A stretch of DNA of 64,000 nucleotides from Rotaria sp. Silwood1. Lineage: Eukaryota; Rotifera; Eurotatoria; Philodinida; Philodinidae. The notes beneath the pieces are model-generated. The model did no database searches. It had not been told where the DNA came from and saw nothing but the letters and a program-made list of their open reading frames with translations. The stretch's first letter is position 1. Each line of letters begins with the position of its first letter. The stretch spans positions 480,820-544,819 of the forward strand of contig CAJNOP010000055.1 in the NCBI GenBank assembly GCA_905250075.1, in the 5' to 3' direction. Below, in pieces: positions 44,701-55,300 of the stretch. The position numbers and the translations under genes were made by a program.

Positions 44701-45938
44701 AAAGGTTGGATATTTTTGATAATATAATATGTATGACCAGCACGATCTGCCGTTCTATTAGAAAATTTTACCTCACCCGAGACACCTAAAAATGATATCG
44801 TTCTCATATTCTCGTAATACTGATTTCGATTAAAAAATTGTCGATAGTAACAATTTGAAACATTGAGATATTGTAAACATGATAACTGCATCGAACAAAG
44901 TTGTTGTAAGGATAATATTAATGACCATGTTGCATCAAACGTATATAATGCATAAGTACTGACATTGCTATCGCCAGGAAATGTATCAGGTTCATAATAT
45001 TTCCATATTTCATATGCTTGATTTAATAATGTTGTATTGATTGATTGATCAACAAAATCTCCTTTAACCGGTTCAAGAGTAAGAACTCCAATAAGTTCTT
45101 TCTTTTGTCTTTGATTGAAATTATTTAACGATATTGTTGTGGTTAATATCCAAACAAAATCTGGACCGACCAAATTTTCTTCAAGAGCTCTATTTAATAT
45201 TGTTATTGTTGACTGTTCATTTGCCCATAAAATAACAATACGTGACGAACTATTAAGTAATGTCTCTGTAAAATCAATTTGAAAATTTCTGGAATTCATA
45301 TCAAATCTGATTATTTCTCGAGTTTTAATATTCATTTCATTAAACTTTTGCTTCAATGATTGCATGCCATTATAACCATATTCATCATTTTGATAGATAA
45401 TTATACACGATTTCCATTTATATTGTTGAAATAAGATTGTCATGCCTAATACAGTATTTTCATCTGATGGAACTACACGAAAAAAGGCTCCATTGTTGAT
45501 GGTGGATAGATCAGGACTTGTAGCTGAATAAGAGACACTTATTATTCCTAGCTGATATGCAAATGATGCCATATATCGTGCTTCACTGGAATATGCTGGA
45601 CCAACGAATCCAACTATGTTTGATGTTGATACTTTTTCACATGTTTGATCAACTGTAAGCATAATTTTGTCATCGGTTAGTATTTCTTCATAACCAATAA
45701 ATTCTTCTTGAAACGTTATATTATATCGTTCAGACAATATAATAGCTGCTCGAAACATTGAACAACAATGAATAGACCAGCGATCATTTTTGGATGTTTC
45801 GTCCGTTATTCGAGGAAAGAGGCCCAACAATTTGATGCTGGATGAACTAACTGGCCAACTGTGTCCTTCCGTTGTTTCCGCTTTTAATTTACACACTATA
45901 GACAGCAACAGAAGTTGTAAACATCCCAAGTTTCGCAT
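41764..45938 (-). CDS. Ionotropic glutamate receptor-like channel (907 aa, two exons)
   Basis: Exon 1 (44552-45938) encodes a signal peptide (MRNLGCLQLLLLSIVCKL) and an ANF/PBP1-type amino-terminal domain (FRAAIILSERYNITF, GFVGPAYSSEARYMA, GIISVSYSATSPDLS, FFRVVPSD). Exon 2 (41764-43100) begins GQELRMAIIEASPFI, the normal iGluR entry to S1. It includes the ligand motif TMTEERKSLVDFS, M1 (LWLLILGTITYASILIWYF), a pore region, and M3 LYTASLLSSIITQ where classical receptors have SYTANLAAF. S2 follows and then M4 (LQAVIGLFVVFFGVSIICIL). The phases join across a 1451-nt intron that carries telomere-like hairpin 7. Three 11-residue units with VVNNN cores sit between M1 and the pore. The altered M3 motif makes gating and agonist hard to predict. 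The start at 45938 is chosen for the signal peptide; an ATG further upstream is in frame. Confidence 0.92.
42525..42630 (-). repeat. 33-bp in-frame coding repeat in the receptor M1-pore linker
   Basis: Three tandem 33-bp units encode AAVVNNNHGER, VAVVNNNDGEA and AAIVNNNGIEW. The third unit runs into conserved receptor sequence. Units are similar enough to vary in number by slippage, in a loop where length changes are probably tolerated. Confidence 0.7.
43101..44551 (-). other. Long intron of the glutamate-receptor gene
   Basis: Donor CGAG/GTAACG and acceptor TTTTTTTATAG/GTCAAG join exons in phase. Besides hairpin 7, the part near 43260-43500 is GC-richer and full of short palindromic words (GTATACGAC, GATCACCGT); it may be an unrecognised insertion. 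Confidence 0.75.
43733..43843. repeat. Telomere-like hairpin 7 (intronic)
   Basis: G-rich arm GATGGGTGTGGAATGTGGGG and on to GTAAGGGTGG; C-rich arm CACACACACCCACACCGACA continuing to CATCCACACC. It lies in the intron of the glutamate-receptor gene, so it would be transcribed. Confidence 0.72.
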
Positions 45939-46301
45939 ATCTTTACTTAACGGTGTACTAAAAAGAGAAGCAATCAACATCATGTTTTATGCAAGAATCG
46001 ACAAGGCTCTTGGTCTTCTCTACTTTTTGTTCTATCATGAAGCCTATTGCTACATCGTACAGTTCAATTAAAAGCAGCTCAACTAAGAAATTTAAACAAA
46101 GCTGAGTTATACCCAGCGTACAGAAGCTGCACATAGATTACAGCAATCATACCAAGAAAAAGGGGTCTCTCAGAAAAATCCCGGAAGAATACAAGAGTAA
46201 AGAGAAGGTTGGCACACTAGAAAACGGAGCAGATCATTTACAAAAAAAAATTTCCTAATTCTAACAGAGAAAATACATATTTCCAAAGATAAATACAGAG
46301 T
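45939..46301. other. Promoter side of the receptor gene
   Basis: Spacer of 0.36 kb upstream of the chosen start; an upstream in-frame ATG (MMLIASLF) lies here. No clear TATA box. Confidence 0.4.
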
Positions 46302-46370
46302 CGGGTGTGAGTGTGTGGATATGGATGTGAGTATTTATCCAAGAGAGAGTCATTCCCACACCCACACCCA
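46302..46370. repeat. Telomere-like hairpin 8
   Basis: GGGTGTGAGTGTGTGGATAT and CATTCCCACACCCACACCCA with a loop of about 30 nt. Confidence 0.7.
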
Positions 46371-46879
46371 GATTTTCGTCATTGATGTTTACAAAAAAAA
46401 GATATCCAGGTCAAACGAGATTTGGAAGCATTGAAAATTTTTCACAACGAAACAAACAGAATTTGGAACACGAAAAAGTTTCTGTAACAGGATCCTAGGC
46501 ATGCAATTTGAAGATAGTTCACCTTCTTTAATATGTTTATGACGATACTTCTATTTTCACGAAAACTTATCGCAGTAATTGGATAGATATGCTATCCGAA
46601 AAAGCGTGCATCTGATGTCCTACTGCTATAAAGAAAAACGTCTGTTGCACATTCAACAAAGTGAACACACTGATTTTAACCCTAGAAACCATTAAAAATC
46701 GTTAGAAACAACGATAATCATTTTCAACTACTAAAAAAAAACGATTGATGATATATTGACAAGTGACATGATGATTTCTGTTTATTTCTATTCATCCCCT
46801 TGGATGGCAAAGATTTCCAATATTGTAAGGTGTTACACTTAGATTTTCATGTTTTCTCGTCTTTTTCCTTTATCTATGA
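46371..46879. other. Spacer between hairpins 8 and 9
   Basis: About 0.5 kb of AT-rich DNA, nothing recognised. Confidence 0.45.
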
Positions 46880-47044
46880 AGGTGTGGGTGTGGATAGGGT
46901 GTGAGTGTGGGTGTGGGTGTGGGTGTGTGGATGTGCATGTTTTCCCCTTCACACCCACACCTACCCATCCACATCCACCACACCCATCACACCCATCACA
47001 CCAACACCCACACCCATACCCATACCACACCCACACCCACACCC
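46880..47044. repeat. Telomere-like hairpin 9 (largest)
   Basis: The G-rich arm (46880-46930) includes GTGTGGGTGTGGGTGTGGGT, a near-perfect run of TGTGGG units. The C-rich side (46951-47044) is longer than the G-rich side, with internal CACACCCATCACACCCATCA units before CACACCCACACCCACACCC. The asymmetry suggests tandem expansion of the C-rich arm. Confidence 0.8.
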
Positions 47045-48805
47045 TCAATACATTATAACTGATTCCACACGTGAAGATCATATGAGATAAATTGAAAGCA
47101 TGTTTATTCTTCTTCGACCTCAAGTAGAGTTTTGGTTCATAGAATTTCAGCTGGTGAATATTTCTGAAGCGATCTCAGTTTTGATGGACATTTGAATTAT
47201 CTGTCTCAGATTACTGTTTCATATGAGTGTGAGGGGATGGTAAATTCCAATTTTTAGGAAATTCAATTTCAATCGATGACAATATGAAAATATCGTGAAT
47301 CACAGAATCGTAGTAGAAGACTTACGTTAACTTTAAATGATCTATAAGACACAAACTGAGTTCTAGATACACATACGAAGGAATTTACAATGATAATAGC
47401 GATGTGAATTACAAAATCCAATAGAATGTAGCATCAACATACGACTGAAGCCTCTAATTAGCTCTGCGTTGGGTGAGAAAATTCACTTTAATACGAAAGT
47501 AATATAGAAGGGAATTGTCTCATTCATGGTTGGATGGAGTCATGAAATTTATTTAAACATGAAAGTATATCGAAACTCCATACTCTTTAATATTCAAATA
47601 AATTTGACCATTCGACTCGACTCAACCTAACCCAAGAATAAACTATACACTACGTTCCTACATTACTTTTTAAATTAAATCAGTTCTCTATACTTATTTT
47701 TAAAAGCATCCATTAGACGTCTCACTGTTAATGCTTCAGTAAACGACCTTGAAGTTGAAGAGATACTTTCTCGAATATAGTGATTGTTGCATACTGGCAA
47801 TATTGTCATTAGAACTAAACAAAATCATAATCAACGGAAACGTCCAACTCTTCTCTAGCTTCTTGGTTTTTCAATTGTGTCGTATTTTTGTACTGTTTGG
47901 GTTTTCTAAATATTTTCTGTTCTCTTATTTAGTGTGTCCCTGATTTCATGTTTTTACATTTGTTTCGTTGTGAGAAGAAGAAATGGACGTTTGTCAAATA
48001 CGAATGAAGTGTTTAGTAATACGGAAAACGTTTCATTTATTAGCAAATAAAAGCCAGGAATTAATATCAAATGATAATGTGAGAATATTTCCTATTAGTT
48101 TCGAACGATCGTCTTCATTGCTATGAGAATATCCTACTCGCTTATCCATGTTAATGAAAAATGTTTGGTTTAGTGACAAGAGCTTCCTTTGCAAATTTCT
48201 AACCTTACTCTCATACAGAATAAATTAAAATCTTTTTTGATATTTTTAAGGGAACACAATAAATGTAGATATTACGGGTAAGAAATGCATCCCGATTGGG
48301 TTGGATAGAAAAATTCATTTTAATACTTCGTCTCGCAAAATCTTATCTTTTATAAAAGAAAATGATTACTAAAAGAAATACAGTTCTTTGAAAAAAAATA
48401 TGTCACAATGTATAGTGTAAACACTATTATTATTTTGAAAAAAATTCGGAAATTAAAAAAACGATTTCGTTGGATCCGTGAGCGTCACTGACTCTCCGAG
48501 GAGAATGACTAGATACAAACCAATAGAAATACTTTTTTGTCAAAGGATTAAAACAGAAGAACTATTAGTCGATCTACTCACAATTAAAGTATATGTCGAA
48601 TACGTGAAGTTGCTTTGTGTTTAATCGATAATTGACTCTTTCACATATTTATACATCATCAAGAGTAAATGATTGTTTTTTTCAACTTGGCCTTGATTTA
48701 GTATAGGAAGACATTAATACATTGATCGCAACGTCGATAGAAGGCGCACAGGTTACGCATCACGCTACTCTTCATATTTTTTTCTTCCTCAGTGTTGAAG
48801 ATATG
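47045..48805. other. Intergenic, no gene seen
   Basis: About 1.8 kb of AT-rich DNA between hairpins 9 and 10; no accepted gene. Confidence 0.5.
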
Positions 48806-48870
48806 GAGGTGAGCATAGATGTAGGTGTACGTGTAATCAGTAGTTACACTCACCTACAACCAAAACCACA
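48806..48870. repeat. Telomere-like hairpin 10 (degenerate)
   Basis: GGAGGTGAGCATAGATGTAG and CACTCACCTACAACCAAAAC; recognisable only by position and composition, probably an old copy. Confidence 0.4.
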
Positions 48871-49389
48871 TTCTCATTGATACTTTTTGTCATTGAGCAT
48901 CTTGAAGACTATTCAATGGTTGCATAATCAAATAAAATGATTTCTTTTCATGCTGCAATTATTTCTAGTGATGATATTTAACTTAAACAATATTAGTAGT
49001 GATATTTTTTGTATGTTCGAACTTCGAACATAGCTATTACAGTCGTGTCTATCAATGACACGCGTCAATGATTTCTTCTGCGATTTTTTCCTTCAAAGAT
49101 AAACTAGAAAAATAAGTTGTTGATATTGATCATCATTACTTTTTGGGTTACAGGAATTTCGGCCCAGAATTTTTGACCATCATCCTCACGTCCTGATTTC
49201 ATCCTGAAGATAGTTAGGCTCTGGACAGAAATTTCGGTCTCCCTTACTTTTTTCCGACAGCTCATTATCGATTCGGAATACTGTCAGTGTAGCGCAGAAA
49301 TTTGAAAAAAACAACTCAACTGGCTTAGAAGCTAGCAGTTATCGAATAAAAAGATAATAAGAGAAAACTATATAATAAAAATTTAAAAA
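48871..49389. other. Spacer between hairpins 10 and 11
   Basis: About 0.5 kb, nothing recognised. Confidence 0.45.
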
Positions 49390-49490
49390 GGGTGTGGGTG
49401 TGGGTATGGGTGTTGATTTGGTTGTGGATCTGCGTATACATCTTTTTATCATACCCTCACTCGCACTGCACTCCCCACCCCCACACCCCA
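49390..49490. repeat. Telomere-like hairpin 11
   Basis: GGGTGTGGGTGTGGGTATGG and CTCCCCACCCCCACACCCCA; loop about 50 nt. Confidence 0.7.
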
Positions 49491-49602
49491 AATTAGCAAT
49501 ATTTGTAACATGTTATATACTACATACTATAGATATATTCAAACGCATTATTGTGTATGACAAAGTTTATGCCTTAGTAGATTATAAAGAATAAAAATAG
49601 TG

Positions 49603-49740
49603 ATTTATGCCATAGAAATGGTCATTTCTATCACGGACATGGGCAATTGTGACACAGAAATGCTCATTTGTGCCACAAGAATGGTCGGCTATGCCATAAA
49701 AATGGTCGTTTGTGCCATAGAAATGGTCATTTGTGCCAGA
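49603..49740. repeat. 21-bp minisatellite, about 6.5 units
   Basis: Tandem units follow the consensus ATTTGTGCCATAGAAATGGTC with 1-6 mismatches each. The unit is a multiple of three, so a frame stays open by chance; no protein is inferred. Confidence 0.8.
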
Positions 49741-50745
49741 TCCTTGTTACAGACAGATACAGATGAATTACAATTTCTAGATCCTAACCTTTCAGTCTAG
49801 GGAATATTTGCCTTGGTTTAAAATTATTACTATCTAAAGTAACTGATTTCGATGTCCATATAAACTAATTATTGAATTGTATTGATTTCAGTTGAATAAC
49901 CATAATGTCATTTGTATAAATTCTAGGTCATTGATTTATAAGATGAACTTGACCTCTATTGAACTTTAGTTTAAAATTATTTTTCATGTTTAGCTATAAT
50001 ATAACAGTCCAAACATAAAAATATCTAGATATAGTATATAGAACCAATGTAGTTGGATTCGAATCAAACAATATTTCATCCTCGACTAAAAACTCGAGTA
50101 AATCGAAAATATATTGTTGTATTTTTTTTAAATAAATTTCTTGACATGGATAGCATTCTCTACTATCAATTCGAGATGTTACATTTTAGTATCAGTAATC
50201 TTCATCGATAGAAGAACTATTTGAATGTATTATGCGATGTTTGAATGAACTTTCATTAATCAATGAGAAGGAAATGAGTTAAACACATTTTCATCATATA
50301 TCTAATATGTTTCATACATACAATTATTTGATGGTAAATCTATGACTAATTAAATGTAATATTTTGATTTTGATGAATTACATATTAAATATGAAAAATG
50401 TTTCGAAACAAATATATGAAGTTTCTTATTCTATTAATTCAATAAAATAATTGGTATTGGACACAAAAAAAAATTTCTTCTTCTGAAATTTCTAAAATAA
50501 ATAATCGTAGTTAGAAACAGTCTCCTTTCTATTAATCGTTAAATGCTCACAAGCAATCAAATCCAATTTCACCTAGTTTATGACGAAATCGATGAAGTCT
50601 GTCTTGTGTAATGATTGTGCAATTATTATTTTTTCTGTTCTGTATGTTTGTAACATATCATGATAATCAGGAAAAAAATGTAATTTCATCATTCATGTTG
50701 TGATTATTTAACAATGGCGTATTCCACTAAAAACCTACAGTAACC
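49741..50745. other. Intergenic, promoter side of the dioxygenase gene
   Basis: AT-rich. A short upstream reading frame (ATG at 50714, MAYSTKNLQ then stop) precedes the accepted start at 50746 and could affect translation if transcribed. Confidence 0.45.
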
Positions 50746-51870
50746 ATGTTTCGTCTTCAACGTCAATTAATTGATGGAGAACGCATTAGTATCATTCCAA
50801 ATATTTTATCTGCAGATGAATGTCAACAATTGATTGCACGAGCAGAAGAATCTGGTTTCAAACAAAGTCCTCCGTCAGGTAAAACATTTGCACGTGTGAA
50901 GACTTGTTTTTTTCTTTAGTTATTTATGTCTTCTTAGTGAATTTTAGTGGGTTGCGAATCAGATATATAAAATATTCTACGTAGTTCATAAGGACAGTTT
51001 TTGAAAGAAGATACTGTTGTTACTATCTGAAGTTTTTTTTCTCAGAGAAAAAATAATTATCAGAAAGTGCGGATAGTTCTATATTTATTATGTGAGCTAA
51101 GAGTTTGAATAAGATTATTTTGAGCTTATTCATCAATCAAACAAATTACTCTCTGTATGATATATTTCAAAGTATCATTTTTCTTTTCGATAATTTTAGG
51201 TGGTGGTCATGGTCGTGCACATCGTGAAGATCCTAGAACTAATGAATACACAGTTATCACAGATCAATCCTTAGCTGATAAATTATTTCAACGAGTATCA
51301 CCGTTACTACCTCAAACTTTAGAATGGATGGAAGATAACGCTTATTTTACCAAAGATATTGGAGGACGTGAATGGTCTATTGCAGGCTGTGTTGATCGTT
51401 TACGTTTTTATAAGTATAAAAAGGATGAAGAATATCCTGAACATATGGATGGTAGTTATAGTCGTACAATAACATACAATAATGAATTACAACAATCATA
51501 TAAACAACATTCATTTTTAACATTATTAATCTATCTAAATGATGAATTTCAAGGTGGTGAAACAAAATTTTTTCCTGATAAACAACACTGTCGATTTCTT
51601 CGAGATATTGAAGATAAACAACCTGTTCATGTAATAAAACCAAAACAAGGAATGGCTTTGATAAATATTCATAAAATTCTTCATGAAGGATCAAAAGTTC
51701 AATCAGGTGTTAAATATGTCCTAAGAACAGATATTTTATACCAAAAACCAATGGAATTGCATCGAAAACTTGAAAAATATTCACAAAAAGAGAATAACAA
51801 TAATGGCAAAATCGTAGTTTCTGAATGGGAAAAACATTTTGAACCATCATGTAAAATGTATCATGATTAA
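50746..51870 (+). CDS. 2-oxoglutarate/Fe(II) dioxygenase, prolyl-4-hydroxylase-like (267 aa)
   Basis: Exons 50746-50878 and 51200-51870 join in phase (PPSG/GGHGRAH). The core is a double-stranded beta-helix oxygenase: the first two iron ligands are H126 and D128 in EYPEHMDGSYSR, followed by SFLTLLIYLNDEFQGGETKF. The third ligand is H206 in INIHKILHEGS, and SGVKYVLRTDILY supplies the basic residue (K216 or R220) for 2-oxoglutarate. There is no signal peptide or ER-retention tail and no peptide-binding domain, so it is not a collagen prolyl hydroxylase. It is probably a soluble enzyme of the P4Hc type common in protists, plants and fungi. The substrate is unknown. The C-terminal 40 residues are Lys/Asn-rich. 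Confidence 0.9.
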
Positions 51871-51878
51871 AAGCTAAT

Positions 51879-51901
51879 AATAAAATATGTTAATGAATAA
51901 A
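51879..51901 (+). promoter_or_regulatory. Polyadenylation signals of the dioxygenase gene
   Basis: Two AATAAA hexamers (51879-51884 and 51896-51901) follow the stop codon within 31 nt. Confidence 0.6.
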
Positions 51902-53355
51902 GTAATTCGATTATAAAAATACTAGTCAACAATGATCCAACAATAAATATGAAGTAATAATAATCAAATCAATATATGCCCTATGTGATAGTCTTATTTT
52001 TAAGTGTTCACTATTAGGTTAACAATTGTTATTGAGGTTCCAAGTTACTATAAAAGATAAGAGAATGGTGATGAATATTTAATTATAGACTTATTGAAAA
52101 CTCATATGTTACCCAATGTATTCTAGAACTAAAAACATCACTAGAGTCATTATTACTGTTGCTATAAACTAAGATACTAAGTAATGAAATATTTCTTACT
52201 GGTTCATTCAGACTTCAACGAGTTAAACATCATACACTATCAAATTTGTGCTGAAGAACAAAATACATTTAAAAACTACCATTAAAGCAATATCTCTTAT
52301 TGATCGCAAAATATCACGCGTATACATCTAAATAACATTGTTTCAGTATAATTTATTGGTGATCAACTATAATTATGATCCATACTCGCATTCTTTTATT
52401 TCGCATACAGATAAATGAGTGCGATGACTTTGTTCTGCATCAGGGAACAGAATACTATTTATACAACGATACATTCAACATTTGCACAGAAAAAAATGAC
52501 AATGCATTATATCAACTCTAAAAGCTGACAGTATTTTTTTTATCGATATAAGAACGAATTGGTTTGCATAAGATGAATTCTTGTGAATTGAAGTGATTTC
52601 TTTATTATAAAATAAGTATTTAGGCAAGCTTTTCAATAGTATCAGTATTGAAATTGTTCGACACGAATATAATCGGAGAATTAATTTTCTTATTTTTATT
52701 TTTGAGTATAACTGACTTTCAGACGTAGAGAATTGATCAAAATTCAAATTGTGATATAAAACAACTTCCGAAGCAGTTAGAAAGGAGTTTGATACAAAAG
52801 TTCGTGGAATATCTATATTGAAGATTGCAAATTTTAATTCTATAAAATGCATTTTTGCAGAACATAGCATTTTCGACTGTTTCTCTAAGGAAAAGGTATG
52901 GAAATCAACCTATTGAAATACAGTAACTTGCTTTATTATATAGGTAATAACAAAGGCTAACTATCAAATTAAAATACCAGAGAACATTAATATCCAGTTT
53001 TAATTTTCATTCTATAGAATGAAATAAATAAACAAAAGAAATGGGAGGAAGACATAAGAAAACAAATATAGTCTTTAGATTTTTTTGATAGTCATCATAG
53101 CAGACGTCATATTTAGATAAAAATTCTTTTTTTGGCAAACACAGAACAGAATAGAATGCAAAAATTAATGCGTATAGCTAACACAAAATAGTTTTATTAT
53201 CATTACAGGTATTGTGTAGCTAAAAACATCGCATATGAATGACTCCACAAATAGAATTCATCATATCTATTATTATGCTATCCATGTTGATGTCCGGCAT
53301 TGTTTGTCCACATGATCATCGAATATAATTCCACTTCGGTCCGACAGAGCTATTG
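51902..53355. other. Intergenic, no gene seen
   Basis: About 1.45 kb of AT-rich DNA. A 131-codon minus frame (52475-52870) lacks protein-like composition and splice context and is not accepted. Confidence 0.5.
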
Positions 53356-53404
53356 AGGGTGTGGGTGTGGATTTGAATATATTTTATACCCACATCCACA
53401 CCCT
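53356..53404. repeat. Telomere-like hairpin 12
   Basis: GAGGGTGTGGGTGTGGAT and ATACCCACATCCACACCCTT: an almost perfect short hairpin with a loop of about 15 nt, the cleanest member and the last one in the window. Confidence 0.8.
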
Positions 53405-55300
53405 TAAATAGTCAAATCAGTTTAGACAACTGGACACAGATGTTTTTGTTCTAACATAAGGGCATATTTTCTTTTCTTAGCAGATCTGTTTATGCTTTAT
53501 TAACTTCTTTTTCGTCAACGTGAATCTTTTCAACTAAGCACATGGAACATTTCAAGGTCTTTTGCTCTGTTCTGATTAATAACTTTTTTCTGGGTTATTT
53601 CACCTTAGATGTCATTGATTGAAAAAAAGCAGTTACTTTCAGTGATTATTCTGACTTGCTTAGTTATTTTCTCGAAGTAGAAACATTAATGTTGACAGCA
53701 CTTGCTTGGCGATTGAGCAAAAAAAAGCAATGATGAGAGAAAAATAAAGAACAAGATTGGTCTTTATGTTTAGTTTTGACACTAAATGATTAAGTACTGG
53801 TAGATGGTAAGTATGTCCTATTTTCTGTTCAAAGCAAAGTATGATCTAGAACTTCGTCATTCTTTCGGAAGTATAAAAGGGATTATTTATGTAAACGTGT
53901 GCTCATTTTAAATCCAGTTTTGATATTAATTTGACAAAATTTTAATGAAGGATTTTGATCTCAATATATCATGAGAACAACTATTAGAGTGTGGGTTCAA
54001 TGTCTTTTTCAATGGATGAACATGTAAAACATTCATTTTCAATGATTTTTCGAATTTCTAGGAGAAACTATTTCTGTCGATAGTTTGATTTACCTAATGT
54101 ACTTTTTTTTTAATATCTTTAAAATCTAAACTTTGATTTTTTGCAAGGTAATAAGATTAGAGTTGTACAGAATATGAACCCTTCAAGAGGCTGACCATGT
54201 AGACCGAAGAAGATGAATACCAGATCGGAATGTCATTTATTGCGAAATTACGTTCTATATGTATAGATGGACATGATGAGTGTGTCCATAATGAGAAACA
54301 AGGGGAGAGAAATTCGACAAGAGCTATGAGAGCGAAAGAAAAGCAAAAGTGAACGCACTGTCAATGAAAGATACACTGGATCAGAAACATCACGGGATAG
54401 GACTTGGGCAGTTCGTCACAAGAGGATAATGTTCAAAATCTTTTTCCCCTTAATTTAAGAAATAAATATAAAACTATATTAGAGATAAGGTGAAAACTTA
54501 AATCGATTTCTTTGTTTTTTGTTACCATGAAATTCCTGTTCATAATTTCATAAAGAGCAGATGGAGAATTTCCAATACTCTTAAATTGCGCACATTTGGA
54601 TTATGAAAATGAAACATAGTATAACGTTTCTAAGGTGTGTATCGTCAGGAATGGTCGAAAGTGCTTAGTTTGTGGAGATGTTCATTGTTGGAAGTCTTTC
54701 AGTTATTTTTTTTTTCTCATATGATAAGCGTTCACTTGCAATCGCTGTTCGATTGCATAAAATGATCTTTTTTTATTCTTTTCAATAATTTGTTAACGCA
54801 ATTTTTTTAACTAAAGGTAACTCAATACTTGTTGGTATAATTTGATGTTACTAACTTTTAATAAAAAAATGACGAAATGTTTCACTACGTACTATTGTTA
54901 GTGTCTAAGAAATTTTTGTCTTCTTTTTTACATATAATTACGTTATCTCATTCTTCATATGTTGCTTGATTGTTTATTATAATCCAATACACTTAATATC
55001 ATTTTTTTTCCTGTACTCTTTGTCAGTGATAGAACGTATGTGGTAATCTTATAATGGTTTTTATTACTCACGGAACTAGAAAATAAGTGTTTACTGCTCA
55101 GAATAAGGACAAGTTTTGAGTACTTGATATTGAGTGTAGAGTAACTGATATAATGATCACCAATTTTTTTTTTCATGACATTAATCCGTGTTTTTCAGAT
55201 AGACTTTTAATTAATGGTTATATTTCGAGATTCATAGCATCTTTTTGGTATGTCAGACTACTTGTACATTATCTTTTAGATATCTTTTTTTTTTGAAATA
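53405..55300. other. Intergenic, promoter side of the channel gene
   Basis: About 1.9 kb; a slightly GC-richer stretch lies at 54150-54430. No gene or repeat recognised. Confidence 0.5.

Noticed and set aside
46839..47123. Pro/Thr/His-rich or Gly/Cys/Val-rich frames over hairpin 9
   Set aside because: Direct translation of the CCCACA/TGTGGG repeat, not protein genes.
49394..49800. Two 66-codon frames near hairpin 11 and the minisatellite
   Set aside because: Produced by the G-rich arm and by the 21-bp tandem repeat, whose unit is divisible by three.
52475..52870. 131-codon minus-strand frame
   Set aside because: No recognisable motif or codon bias and no neighbouring exon.
18581..53404. 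Interpretation of the GT/CA arms as simple microsatellites
   Set aside because: The units are TGTGGG-like rather than (GT)n, always occur as paired inverted arms, and edges coincide with repeat boundaries; a pure microsatellite would not give this.
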